In this document: piece by piece, positions 25,114 through 33,717 of the stretch
Layout of the letters: each line of letters starts with the position of its first letter
Numbering within the stretch: position 1 is the stretch's first letter
NCBI RefSeq assembly: GCF_009862265.1
Contig: NZ_WWGX01000043.1
Span: forward strand, 17,917-81,916
Direction of reading: 5' to 3'
DNA length: 64,000 nt
Source: Streptomyces sp. SID8352
Lineage (GTDB): Bacteria; Actinomycetota; Actinomycetes; Streptomycetales; Streptomycetaceae
Program-made: the position numbers and the translations under genes
Notes under the pieces: generated by a model
What the model saw: the letters and a program-made list of their open reading frames with translations, nothing else
Told to the model about the DNA's origin: nothing
Databases searched by the model: none

Positions 25114-25707
25114 GGACCCGTGTCCCCGGACGGCGCCGCGGGACGCCGGCCGGGAGCCGGCGCCCCCGAGGCGGAAGCGATCCGGGCGGAGGGTTCCGGT
25201 CCGGCCCGCGGGTGGCGCGGACCGCCGTCGGCGGCGCAGCACGAGCGCCGCGGTCAGCGCGGCGGCCGCGACGCAGGCCGCGCCGACGCCCGTGTCCCAG
25301 CCGCTCGGCCCGGTGCCGGACCCGCCGCCCACCCCGCCGTCCACGCCCCGCGTCGGCGCGGCGCCCGCCGTGGCGCCGACGGTGACCGGTGGCGGGACCG
25401 GCAGGACGGGCGGCGCCGATCCGGCGGGCGGCGGCGGGGTGGCCGAGGCCGTGGGCCGGGGGCGCGAGGTGCTCGACGTGGTGGGCAGCGAAGAGGGCGG
25501 GGGCGACGCCGCACGGGCCGGACGGCCGCCGGTGCCCCCGGCGTCCGGGGCCAGTGGGGGCCTGAGCACCGGACCGCCGTCCGGGACGGCCCGGGCCGTC
25601 CACGGGGCGAGGGTGGTCCGGCCGGTCAGGGCCTGGGCGGGGGCGGCCGGAGCGGTGATCGCCGCCATCGCGATCACCATGCCGACGGCACCGGTGCGAG
25701 GGCGCAT
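25039..25707 (-). CDS. Secreted proline-rich protein with C-terminal membrane anchor
   Basis: The 222-residue protein has a signal peptide (MRPRTGAVGMVIAMAAITA... cut after AQA), a Pro/Ser/Thr-rich stalk, one C-terminal membrane helix (CVAAAALTAALVL) and a strongly basic RRRRRS stop-transfer. An excellent AAGGAGG site lies five bases before the ATG. No catalytic domain is visible and there is no sortase motif. Its last 25 codons come from the inverted-repeat element, so the native tail has been replaced. Confidence 0.65.
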   Translation of the reverse strand: MRPRTGAVGMVIAMAAITAPAAPAQALTGRTTLAPWTARAVPDGGPVLRPPLAPDAGGTGGRPARAASPPPSSLPTTSSTSRPRPTASATPPPPAGSAPPVLPVPPPVTVGATAGAAPTRGVDGGVGGGSGTGPSGWDTGVGAACVAAAALTAALVLRRRRRSAPPAGRTGTLRPDRFRLGGAGSRPASRGAVRGHGSRVFRSDRAGSGSGVRRRGVAGRRR

Positions 25708-26019
25708 GGACGCCTCCTTTTCGGGCCGTGAGGGGCTCGCCCCTCGACGCTAGGACGCCTCCGCCCCGCACGCGGTCCGGGCCGGACGCGGTGCCGCCCG
25801 GCGCGGCCGGTCACCGGCGGACCGGACCCGCCCCGGCGCGGCGCCGCGCGGCCCCCGTCCACCTGCGCCGATCCGCGCGCGCCGCCTCCCGCGGTCCCGG
25901 AGCGCGGCGGATGCCGGGGCCCGGTCCGGCAGCGGCGCCCGCGCTGGGCCGAACGGGGGAGGTCCCGGCGGGCCCGCTCCGCCGCGGCCGGTGAATGGAT
26001 CACACCCGCCGGTGTCCCG

Positions 26020-26080
26020 TTGACACCGCGTGCCAGGGCTTCTAGCGTCACGTCTGTCGGAGGTACTAAGCGGTCGCTCA
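26020..26080 (+). promoter_or_regulatory. Strong promoter with TetR-type operator
   Basis: TTGACA (26020-26025) and TAGCGT (26043-26048) are separated by the ideal 17 bases. Just after the expected start site, ACTAAGCGGTCGCTCA (26065-26080) resembles operators of actinobacterial TetR regulators that control acyl-CoA and lipid genes. Repression of the SDR operon is inferred. The rest of 25708-26019 shows no gene. Confidence 0.65.
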
Positions 26081-26133
26081 CCGGGGGGCGTCCCCGGGCA
26101 CCGACCGCATCCCCGAGGACGAGGAGAAGCAGC

Positions 26134-26895
26134 ATGTCCACCACTGAGCAGCGGGTCGCCGTCGTCACCGGCGCCGCGCGCGGCATCGGCGCCGCCACGG
26201 CGGTCCGCCTGGCCGCCGAGGGCCGGGCCGTGGCCGTGATCGACCTCGACGAGGCAGCCTGCGCGGACACCGTCGCGCGGATCGCCGCGGCGGGCGGCAC
26301 GGCCCTCGCCGTCGGCTGCGACGTCTCCGACGAGGCGGCGGTGGAGGCCGCCGTCGCCCGGATCGCCGGGGAACTCGGCCCGCCCGTCGTCCTCGTCAAC
26401 AACGCGGGTGTCCTGCGCGACAACCTGCTGTTCAGGATGAGCGCCGCGGACTGGGACACCGTGATGAACGTGCACCTGCGCGGCGCCTTCCTGATGACCA
26501 GGGCGTGCCAGGAGCACATGGTGGACGCCGGGTTCGGCCGGATCGTCAACCTGTCCTCCTCCTCCGCCCTCGGCAACCGGGGCCAGGCCAACTACGCCGC
26601 CGCCAAGGCCGGGCTCCAGGGACTCACCAAGACCCTCGCCAAGGAACTGGGCAAGTTCGGGGTGACCGCGAACGCCGTCGCCCCCGGCTTCATCGCGACC
26701 GACATGACCGCCGCCACCGCCGAGCGGGTCGGGATGGGCTTCGAGGAGTTCAAGGCCGCCGCCGCCACCCGGATCCCGGTGCAGCGCGTCGGCGAGCCCG
26801 AGGACATCGCCAACGCCATCGCCTTCTTCACCGGCGACGCCGCCGGGTTCGTCTCCGGCCAGGTGCTGTACGTGGCCGGCGGGCCGCTCGACTAG
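26134..26895 (+). CDS. FabG-like short-chain dehydrogenase/reductase
   Basis: This 253-residue SDR has the cofactor motif TGAARGIG, NNAG, a catalytic Ser (NLSSSSALG), YAAAK, and a FabG-style end (ISG-like FVSGQVLYVAGG). It resembles 3-oxoacyl-ACP or 3-oxoacyl-CoA reductases. An acidic residue at the end of the second strand (VIDLDEA) suggests NADH preference. ATG 26134 follows GAGGAGA. It shares an operon with another SDR 12 bases downstream under a TetR-type operator, so lipid or acyl-CoA metabolism is likely. Confidence 0.88.
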   Translation: MSTTEQRVAVVTGAARGIGAATAVRLAAEGRAVAVIDLDEAACADTVARIAAAGGTALAVGCDVSDEAAVEAAVARIAGELGPPVVLVNNAGVLRDNLLFRMSAADWDTVMNVHLRGAFLMTRACQEHMVDAGFGRIVNLSSSSALGNRGQANYAAAKAGLQGLTKTLAKELGKFGVTANAVAPGFIATDMTAATAERVGMGFEEFKAAAATRIPVQRVGEPEDIANAIAFFTGDAAGFVSGQVLYVAGGPLD

Positions 26896-26907
26896 GGGGC
26901 GGGGACC

Positions 26908-27675
26908 ATGACTTCCGTACAGCCGCCCGAGCCGTCGGGCCGGGCCGCCATCGTCACCGGCGCCAGCCGCGGCATCGGCTACGGCGTCGCCGAGGCCCTC
27001 GTCGCGCGAGGCGACCGGGTCTGCATCACGGGCCGCGACGAGGACGCCCTGCGGGCGGCCGTCGAACGGCTCGGCGCCGACCGGGTGATCGGCGTGCCCG
27101 GCAGGGCGCACGACGAGGACCACCGCGCGCACGCCGTCGAGCGGACCATGGAGGCCTTCGGCCGGGTCGACTTCCTCGTCAACAACGCCGGGACGAACCC
27201 GGTGTTCGGGCCCGTCGCCGACCTCGACCTGAACGTGGCGCGCAAGGTGTTCGAGATCAACGTGGTCTCCGCGCTCGGCTTCGCCCAGCGCACCTGGCAC
27301 GCCTGGCAGAAGGAGAACGGCGGGGCGATCGTCAACATCGCCTCCGTCGCGGGGCTGTCGCCCTCGCCCTCCATCGCCGCCTACGGCGTGAGCAAGGCCG
27401 CCCTGATCAACCTGACCGCGCAGCTCGCCCACGAGTTCGCGCCCGGGGTGCGGGTCAACGCCATCGCCCCGGCGGTGGTGAAGACCCGGTTCGCCGCCGC
27501 CCTCTACGAGGGCCGCGAGGAGGAGGCCGCCGCGGCCTACCCCCTGGGCCGGCTCGGCGCCCCGTCCGACATCGGGGGCGCGGCGGCCTTCCTCACCTCG
27601 GCCCAGGCCGACTGGATCACCGGCCAGACCCTGGTGGTCGACGGGGGGATCTTCCTCAACGCGGGGGTGGGCTGA
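26908..27675 (+). CDS. Short-chain dehydrogenase/reductase
   Basis: The 255-residue SDR carries TGASRGIG, NNAG, the Ser of NIASVAGLS and YGVSK, closing with TGQTLVVDGG. The second strand reads ITGRDEDA, where Gly-Arg favours NADPH. It lies 12 bases after the first SDR and is followed by a strong terminator, so the operon is two genes. The substrate is unknown. Confidence 0.88.
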   Translation: MTSVQPPEPSGRAAIVTGASRGIGYGVAEALVARGDRVCITGRDEDALRAAVERLGADRVIGVPGRAHDEDHRAHAVERTMEAFGRVDFLVNNAGTNPVFGPVADLDLNVARKVFEINVVSALGFAQRTWHAWQKENGGAIVNIASVAGLSPSPSIAAYGVSKAALINLTAQLAHEFAPGVRVNAIAPAVVKTRFAAALYEGREEEAAAAYPLGRLGAPSDIGGAAAFLTSAQADWITGQTLVVDGGIFLNAGVG

Positions 27676-27684
27676 GCCCCGGCC

Positions 27685-27712
27685 GGGGTACGGGCGCGAG
27701 CGCCCGTACCCC
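27685..27712 (+). terminator. Terminator of the two-SDR operon
   Basis: GGGGTACGGGCGC (27685-27697) pairs perfectly with GCGCCCGTACCCC (27700-27712), leaving almost no loop, and a short T-rich run (GTTCTCTT) follows. It is among the cleanest terminators in the window. Confidence 0.85.
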
Positions 27713-27850
27713 GTTCTCTTGATCGTTAAGGTCATGACAACGTAGTCGGCGGGTAAAAGATCAAAAGGGCGCGTTCGCAAGGGAGTTCAGGCGCATAACG
27801 CTGCGGTATGGTCTGCCAACCCTTGGTATGGCGGATCGAGGAGCGTGCGC

Positions 27851-29437
27851 GTGTTCAACCGGAGACGATGCCTGCGGCGGGTGGCGGCCATCGCGTCCAT
27901 ATCGACATTGGTCAGTGGATGCGGCCTGCTGTCGTCCGGTCCCTCCGGGGACGACGAGCCGATCATCGTGGGGAGCACCAGCTTCCCCAGCACGCTCGAT
28001 CCCGCGGCCTCCTGGGACAACTCCTGGGAACTCTTCCGCAACATCTACCAGACGCTCCTGAGCTACCCCAACGGCGCCTCGGCGCCCCAGCCCGACGCGG
28101 CCGAGCAGTGCGGGTTCGCCGACAACGCGAACCGGGTGTACCGCTGCGAGCTGCGCAAGGGGCTCAAGTTCTCCAACGGCGACACCCTGGACGCCGAGGC
28201 GGTCAAGCACTCCATCGACCGCATCCGGAAGATCGACGTCAACGGCGGCCCGGCCGGTCTGCTGGGCAGCCTCGACCGGGTCCAGGCGGCCGGGGACCGC
28301 GAGGTGATCTTCCATCTCAACAAGGCCGACGCCACCTTCCCGTTCGTCCTCGCCACACCCGCCATGTCGATCGTCGACCCCGCCGTCTACCCGGCCGACG
28401 CGCTGCGCGAGGACGGCGAGGTCGTCGGCTCCGGGCCGTACACCCTCCAGACGTACAAGGAGGGGAAGAAGGCCGAACTCGTCCGCAACGACCACTACAA
28501 GGGGTACGCGGACCGCCGCAACGGGGCGGTGACGATCCGGTACTTCAAGGACTCGGCCGGCATGGTCGCGGCGCTGCACGACAAGGAGATCCAGGTCACC
28601 TACCGCGGCCTGGCCGCCGACGACATCATCACCCTCCAGAGCAGCGCCGTCCAGGAGCGGAACTACCGGCTCGTCGAGAGCGCGGGCACGGAGATCAGCT
28701 ATCTGGTCTTCAACCCCAAGGACCCCTGGGCGGGCCGCAAGCCCGTGCGCCAGGCGGTCGCCCAGGTCATCGACCGGGCCGCCATCGCCCACAACGTCTA
28801 CCGGGGCACCGTCGACCCCCTGTACTCCATGGTCCCCAAGGGGCTCGCCGGCCACACCACGGGCTTCTTCGACGACTACGGCGACCCGAACGTCCCCGCC
28901 GCGCGCAAGATCCTCACCGACGCCGGGATCACCGAGCCGGTGCCGCTCACCCTCTGGTACACCACCGACCGCTACGGCTCGGTGACCCGGGTGGAGTTCG
29001 AGGAGATCAAGCGCCAGCTCGACGCCTCCGGCCTGTTCACCATCACGCTCAAGAGCCGCCCGTGGAAGGAGTACGTGGAGGGCTACCAGAAGGGCGAGTA
29101 CCCGGTGTTCGGCCGCGGCTGGTTCCCGGACTTCCCCGATGCCGAGAACTTCATCGCCCCCTTCGTCGGCGACCAGAACGCCCTCGGCACCCCCTACCCG
29201 GCGCCCGAGATCACCGGGGTGCTGCTGCCCGAGTCCCGCCGTGAGACCGACCGCGCCAACGTGGTCAAGGAGTTCCGGCGGGCGCAGGAGATCCTCGTGG
29301 ACGACGCGCGGCTGCTGCCGCTCTGGCAGGGCAAGCAGTACGTGGCGGTGAGCCCGGACATCTCCGGTGCGGAGCGGGCCATGGACCCCTCCATCCTCAT
29401 GATGATGTGGCAGCTCTACCGCAAGACGAGCTGGTAG
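27851..29437 (+). CDS. Oligopeptide/dipeptide-type ABC substrate-binding lipoprotein
   Basis: This 528-residue protein belongs to the class 5 (DppA/OppA) extracellular binding proteins: a signal peptide with a lipobox (LVSGC), PSTLDPAASWDN, the LRKGLKFSNGDTLDAEAVKHSIDR segment, GSGPYTLQTYKEG, PVRQAVAQVIDR and WFPDFPDAENF. GTG 27851 is favoured over 27845 because GAGGAG then lies seven bases away. No permease or ATPase genes follow, so it is an orphan that would need to dock with a transporter encoded elsewhere. Direct GGTATGG repeats lie in its promoter region. Confidence 0.88.
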   Translation: MFNRRRCLRRVAAIASISTLVSGCGLLSSGPSGDDEPIIVGSTSFPSTLDPAASWDNSWELFRNIYQTLLSYPNGASAPQPDAAEQCGFADNANRVYRCELRKGLKFSNGDTLDAEAVKHSIDRIRKIDVNGGPAGLLGSLDRVQAAGDREVIFHLNKADATFPFVLATPAMSIVDPAVYPADALREDGEVVGSGPYTLQTYKEGKKAELVRNDHYKGYADRRNGAVTIRYFKDSAGMVAALHDKEIQVTYRGLAADDIITLQSSAVQERNYRLVESAGTEISYLVFNPKDPWAGRKPVRQAVAQVIDRAAIAHNVYRGTVDPLYSMVPKGLAGHTTGFFDDYGDPNVPAARKILTDAGITEPVPLTLWYTTDRYGSVTRVEFEEIKRQLDASGLFTITLKSRPWKEYVEGYQKGEYPVFGRGWFPDFPDAENFIAPFVGDQNALGTPYPAPEITGVLLPESRRETDRANVVKEFRRAQEILVDDARLLPLWQGKQYVAVSPDISGAERAMDPSILMMMWQLYRKTSW

Positions 29438-29441
29438 CGGC

Positions 29442-29472
29442 CGGTCCGGAGGGCCCGCCCGGGGCCGGACCG
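29442..29472 (+). terminator. Hairpin after the binding-protein gene
   Basis: CGGTCCGG (29442-29449) pairs with CCGGACCG (29465-29472) four bases after the stop codon, with a GC-rich loop. It is a reasonable terminator. Confidence 0.5.
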
Positions 29473-29562
29473 TGGGCCGGGACCGGTGCCGTGAGCCGGT
29501 TGTCAGTGGGCGGCTGTAGGTTCGGGGGACCGGAACCAACCGCACATCGTAAGGAAGTTGAC

Positions 29563-30246
29563 GTGACCGACATCGCCATGCTGCCCGAGTCCTGGCGCGA
29601 CGTGCTCGGCGGCGAACTGCAGAAGCCCTACTTCAAGGAGCTGATGGAGTTCGTCGAGGAGGAGCGGGCGAACGGCCCCGTCTACCCCCCGCGCGAGGAG
29701 GTCTTCGCCGCCCTTGAGGCCACCCCCTATGACCGGGTCAAGGTGCTGGTGCTCGGCCAGGACCCGTACCACGGCGAGGGCCAGGGCCACGGGCTGTGCT
29801 TCTCCGTCCGTCCCGGGGTGAAGGTCCCGCCGTCGCTGCGCAACATCTACAAGGAGATGCACGCCGAGCTGGACACCCCGGTCCCGGACAACGGCTATCT
29901 GATGCCGTGGGCCCGCCAGGGCGTCCTGCTGCTCAACGCGGTGCTCACGGTGCGGGCGGGCGAGGCGAACTCGCACAAGTCCCGGGGCTGGGAGCTGTTC
30001 ACCGACGCGGTGATCCGCGCCGTGGCCGGGCGCCCCGACCCGTCGGTGTTCGTCCTGTGGGGCAACTACGCGCAGAAGAAGCTGCCGCTGATCGACGAGG
30101 ACCGCCATGTCGTCGTCAAGGGCGCGCACCCCTCGCCGCTGTCGGCGAAGAAGTTCTTCGGCTCCCGCCCGTTCACCCGGATCAACGAGGCGGTCGCGGC
30201 ACAGGGCCACGAGGCGATCGACTGGACCATCCCGAACCTGGGCTGA
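29563..30246 (+). CDS. ung: Uracil-DNA glycosylase, family 1
   Basis: The 227-residue enzyme removes uracil from DNA at the start of base-excision repair. Catalytic features are all present: GQDPYHGEGQGHGLCFS with the water-activating Asp and His, the uracil-binding LLLNAVLTV, and the HPSPLSA loop with the catalytic His. The length is usual for the family. GTG 29563 follows AAGGAAG by five bases. It is a single-gene unit. Confidence 0.95.
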   Translation: MTDIAMLPESWRDVLGGELQKPYFKELMEFVEEERANGPVYPPREEVFAALEATPYDRVKVLVLGQDPYHGEGQGHGLCFSVRPGVKVPPSLRNIYKEMHAELDTPVPDNGYLMPWARQGVLLLNAVLTVRAGEANSHKSRGWELFTDAVIRAVAGRPDPSVFVLWGNYAQKKLPLIDEDRHVVVKGAHPSPLSAKKFFGSRPFTRINEAVAAQGHEAIDWTIPNLG

Positions 30247-30491
30247 CCTCCCCGGCCCGCCCCGGTGAGGGTCCGGGGCCCTTCCTCCGGCCCGTGCGGC
30301 GCCCGGGTGCGTTCCGTCCCGCCCGGGCTGGACCGGTCGGAGGCGGGGCGGAGGGGCGGGGCGGGCGCGGACGTCGGGAGCGTGGCGCCGTCGCGGTGGT
30401 CGGGCGTGCCGGGCCCCACGCCCTGCGGCACGATCCGGACGAAAGGCCCTAACGTCGGCGAGGACAGCCGACGAGTGGCACGGAGGACGCG

Positions 30492-31115
30492 GTGGCCCAG
30501 GGACAGGAGCGTGCGTCGGCGGACGCCGTGCTCACACGCATCGGTCAGGTCGTCATCCTGCACCACGCGGGTGACCGCGAGGAGGCCCGGCGGCGCTTCC
30601 TCGGGCTCTGGGCCGAGATCGGCGAGCACGGCGCACCGCTGCACCGCTGCACCCTGGCCCACTACCTCGCGGACACCCAGGACGACCCTGGCGACGAACT
30701 GGCCTGGGATCTGCGGGCGTTGGCCGCGGCCGAGGAACTGACCGGCGGCGACCGGCCCGCCGCCCCCCGCCCTCCCAGTGCTCCCGGTGTCCTCGACGGG
30801 CAGCACGGTCCGGCGGGCGGGGGAGCGGTCGGCGATCAGGGGGCGCCCGCGGCCCCGGGCCACCGGGAACGGCTCGCGGTGCGGGCGTTCTATCCGGCGC
30901 TGCACCTGAACCTGGCCGCCGACTACGACCGGCTCGGCCGCCGGGACGCCGCCCGGCTGCATCTGCGGCGGGCCCGTCGCGCGGCCGTCCTCCTGGCGGA
31001 CGACCGCTACGGCGAGGGCGTGCGCGCCGGGATCGACCGCCTGGCGCGGCGAATCGGCGACGACGGCCCGGCGGCGGGGGAGCCGCCCTGGGGCCCGCCC
31101 CGACAGCGACCGTAG
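30492..31115 (+). CDS. TPR-like helical protein of unknown function
   Basis: The 207-residue soluble protein has paired helices reminiscent of tetratricopeptide units: VVILHHAGDREEARRRFLGLW near residue 20 and FYPALHLNLAADYDRLGRRDAARLHL near residue 150. A Pro/Gly-rich linker separates them. Nothing catalytic is visible. GTG 30492 follows GGAGG (30482-30486) by five bases, and TAACGT (30449-30454) may be the -10. The helical pairs suggest a protein-binding role. Confidence 0.65.
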   Translation: MAQGQERASADAVLTRIGQVVILHHAGDREEARRRFLGLWAEIGEHGAPLHRCTLAHYLADTQDDPGDELAWDLRALAAAEELTGGDRPAAPRPPSAPGVLDGQHGPAGGGAVGDQGAPAAPGHRERLAVRAFYPALHLNLAADYDRLGRRDAARLHLRRARRAAVLLADDRYGEGVRAGIDRLARRIGDDGPAAGEPPWGPPRQRP

Positions 31116-31350
31116 ACCGGGCGGCACGGGCGGTGGGCCCGGTGGCTCCCCGGGGCGGCGACCCGGACGGGTCCGGGACCGCGCCCGGTGCGCCGGGCGT
31201 CCCGGCGGCGGTGACCCGGGTGTCCGGAACCGCGTTCCCGGCTCCCCGGGCATCCCGGAGCCGGCTCCCTGGCATCCCGGGCCGGTGTCCCGGCCCGCCG
31301 GTTCCCGGCGCGGGCTCCCGGCGCGGGCTCCCGTCGCGATCCGCGCGGGC

Positions 31351-31857
31351 TCAGTGGCCGTACGCCTGCTCGCAGATGGCCGCCTCGGGGCTGCCCGGCC
31401 GCCAGCCGCCCAACTGCCTGCCCAGGGCGCACACATCACCGTTCCCGCCGGAGGCCCCGCCGGTGCCCGGCAGCGCCGGGGGCACCACCCCCGGATGGCC
31501 GTCCGTTCCCGGCAGCCACGGCACCCCGGGCACACCGGGGCGGGGCAGGGTGCCGGACCGGCCGCCCGGGGTCTCCCCGGGCGGGGGCGCGGCCGGGGGC
31601 GCCGCGCCCCCCGCGCCGCCGCCCGAGGCACGCCGCGGCACGGGCGCGGGGGCGGATGGCGCCGGGGTGCCGCCCGCCGGGGCGCGCGTCCCCCGGGGCG
31701 TGGCCGAGGCGCCCGGGTGCGGACCGGACGAGTGGGCACCGGCCGCCGACGGTCCGGACCCCGGGGAGGGCCGGACCGTCATGCAACCGGTCAGGGCCGG
31801 GAGGGCCACGGCCACCAGGAGTGCCGAGGCGAGGGTCGTTCGATGCACCCGCGTCAC
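31351..31857 (-). CDS. Proline/glycine-rich lipoprotein
   Basis: A signal peptide with the lipobox LTGC (Cys at residue 25) precedes a long Pro/Gly/Ala/Ser-rich stretch. A short conserved-looking end follows (DVCALGRQLGGW...AICEQAYGH) with two cysteines that could bond. It is an outer-face membrane lipoprotein without a recognisable domain. It sits between a convergent TPR-like gene and the co-directional DinB gene. Confidence 0.7.
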   Translation of the reverse strand: MTRVHRTTLASALLVAVALPALTGCMTVRPSPGSGPSAAGAHSSGPHPGASATPRGTRAPAGGTPAPSAPAPVPRRASGGGAGGAAPPAAPPPGETPGGRSGTLPRPGVPGVPWLPGTDGHPGVVPPALPGTGGASGGNGDVCALGRQLGGWRPGSPEAAICEQAYGH

Positions 31858-31963
31858 TCTGGCGGCTCCGGCACCCGGTCCGGTGGCGGACCGGGCGGAG
31901 GATGCCCCGCACGGGTGATCTCAGGCCCCGTACGGAGTCCCCGGGGGCGGTCCGGGCTGACGG

Positions 31964-32476
31964 TCAGACGCCGGTGGTCCCGTCCAGGCACTCCCGGATC
32001 AGATCGGCGTGCCCGTTGTGCCGGGCGTACTCCTCGATCATGTGGGTGTGGATCCAGCGCAGGGTGGACGGCAAGCCGGTGCGCCGGTGCCGGCCGCGCG
32101 AGGGCTCGTCGAGCCGGAACTCCGCCGCGACGGTCCGGGCCGCCGCGATCTCTCCCTGCCAGACCGCGTACGCCCTCTCCCAGGTGTCGGTCCGGGCGGC
32201 GTGGAAGTCGCCGTCCGGGTCGTCGTCGGTGTAGTGGAGGGGCGGATGGTCCTCGCCGGCCAGCACCCTGCGGTACCAGTGCCGTTCGACATCGGCCATG
32301 TGCCGGACCAGGCCGAGCAGGGACATCTCGGACGGCGGCACGGCGGCCACCCTGAGCCGGCTGTCGGTGAGTCCCTCGCACTTGAGGGCGAGGGTCGACC
32401 GGTGGAAGTCCAGCCAACCCTCCAGCATGTCGCGTTCGTTGGCGTCGACGGGGGGCATGGGGCGTTCGATGCTCAT
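31964..32476 (-). CDS. DinB/DUF664-family protein
   Basis: The 170-residue protein has the DinB four-helix pattern: LEGWLDFHRSTLALKCEGL, the metal-site helix SLLGLVRHMADVERHWYRRVL, and a closing LRWIHTHMIEEYARHNGHADLIRE with two further His ligands. Such proteins bind a divalent metal and include thiol transferases such as mycothiol-dependent enzymes. ATG 32476 is exactly six bases from CAGGAT (32488-32483), so the transcript may be leaderless. Confidence 0.85.
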   Translation of the reverse strand: MSIERPMPPVDANERDMLEGWLDFHRSTLALKCEGLTDSRLRVAAVPPSEMSLLGLVRHMADVERHWYRRVLAGEDHPPLHYTDDDPDGDFHAARTDTWERAYAVWQGEIAAARTVAAEFRLDEPSRGRHRRTGLPSTLRWIHTHMIEEYARHNGHADLIRECLDGTTGV

Positions 32477-32811
32477 CCCCGCATCCTGGCCGACCCCGGG
32501 CCGGACCACCACGCGATTTCCACGCCCGGCGCGCCCCCGCGGCCCCGGCGTCCGCGGCATCGTCGCCCGCCGTCCCGGCGGCCGGTCCGCCCCCGCCCGC
32601 GCCCCGCTCCAGTGGGCCGGGTGGGACACGGCGGGACGTACCGTGCCGGGGCGTGTGAGGCGCAGGGAACCGTGCGGGTCGGGGCGGGCCGGCCGCCGCA
32701 GGGCCGCGGGCTCCGGGGACACGCGGCGGCGGCCCGGCCCGGCCTCCCCCGTATGCTTCGCACCAGCCCGCGACGGGCGGGCGGTAGAGCGGCGGCAGAG
32801 GAGCACACCCC
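32477..32811. promoter_or_regulatory. Divergent DinB/oxidoreductase upstream region
   Basis: These 335 bases hold the starts of two divergent genes. TATGCT (32753-32758) is the likely -10 of the oxidoreductase gene, whose GAGGAG ribosome site lies near 32799. Nothing else is recognisable. Confidence 0.4.
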
Positions 32812-33717
32812 GTGAAGGTCGGCTGCATCGGACTCGGCGACATCGCGCAGAAGGCCTATCTCCCGGTCCTCGGCGCTTTGCCCGGCATCGAGCTGCACCT
32901 GCAGACCCGCACCCCCGCCACGCTCACCCGGGTGGCCGACGGGCTCCGCCTCCCGGCCGCGCAGCGCCACGCCGACCTGGACGCGCTGATCGCCCAGGGC
33001 CTCGACGCCGCCTTCGTCCACGCCCCCACCGAGGCCCACCCGAGGATCACCGAACGGCTCCTGGAGGCCGGGGTCCCCACCTACGTGGACAAGCCCCTCG
33101 CCTACGAACTCGCCGACGCCGAACGGCTGGTGGCGCTGGCCGAGGAGCGCGGAACCGGACTCGCCGTCGGCTTCAACCGCCGCCACGCCCCCGGCTACGC
33201 CCAGTGCACCGAGCACCCGCGCGACCTGATCATCATGCAGAAGAACCGCACCGGGCTGCCCGAGGACCCCCGCCGGATGATCCTCGACGACTTCATCCAC
33301 GTCGTCGACACCCTGCGCTTCCTGGCCCCGGGCACGGTCGACGACGTGAGCGTGCGCGCCCGGGTCGAGGACGGGCTGCTCCACCACGTCGTGCTCCAGC
33401 TCGGCGGTGACGGCTTCACCGCGATCGGCGTGATGAACCGGCTCAGCGGCTCCACCGAGGAGATCCTGGAGGTCTCCGGGCAGGACACCAAGCGCCAGGT
33501 CCTCAACCTGGCCGAGGTCGTCGACCACCGGGGCCAGCCGACGGTGCGGCGGCGCGGGGACTGGGTGCCGGTGGCCCGTCAGCGCGGCATCGAGCAGGCG
33601 GTGCTGGCCTTCCTCGACGCGGTGCGGTCCGGGGAGCGGCTCAGCGCCCGGGACGCGCTCGAGACCCACGCGCTGTGCGAACGGGTGGTACGCGCGGTGC
33701 TGGAACCCTCCGCCTGA
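32812..33717 (+). CDS. Gfo/Idh/MocA-family oxidoreductase
   Basis: The 301-residue protein opens with the nucleotide-binding GCIGLGDIAQKAYLP, followed by AAFVHAPTEAHPRI and the family's lysine motif as YVDKPLAYE. It ends with the usual beta-sheet substrate domain. Members oxidise sugars, inositol or reduce pyruvyl groups with NAD(P). GTG 32812 follows GAGGAG. Its last 77 bases overlap the end of the lnt-like gene on the other strand. Confidence 0.88.
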   Translation: MKVGCIGLGDIAQKAYLPVLGALPGIELHLQTRTPATLTRVADGLRLPAAQRHADLDALIAQGLDAAFVHAPTEAHPRITERLLEAGVPTYVDKPLAYELADAERLVALAEERGTGLAVGFNRRHAPGYAQCTEHPRDLIIMQKNRTGLPEDPRRMILDDFIHVVDTLRFLAPGTVDDVSVRARVEDGLLHHVVLQLGGDGFTAIGVMNRLSGSTEEILEVSGQDTKRQVLNLAEVVDHRGQPTVRRRGDWVPVARQRGIEQAVLAFLDAVRSGERLSARDALETHALCERVVRAVLEPSA

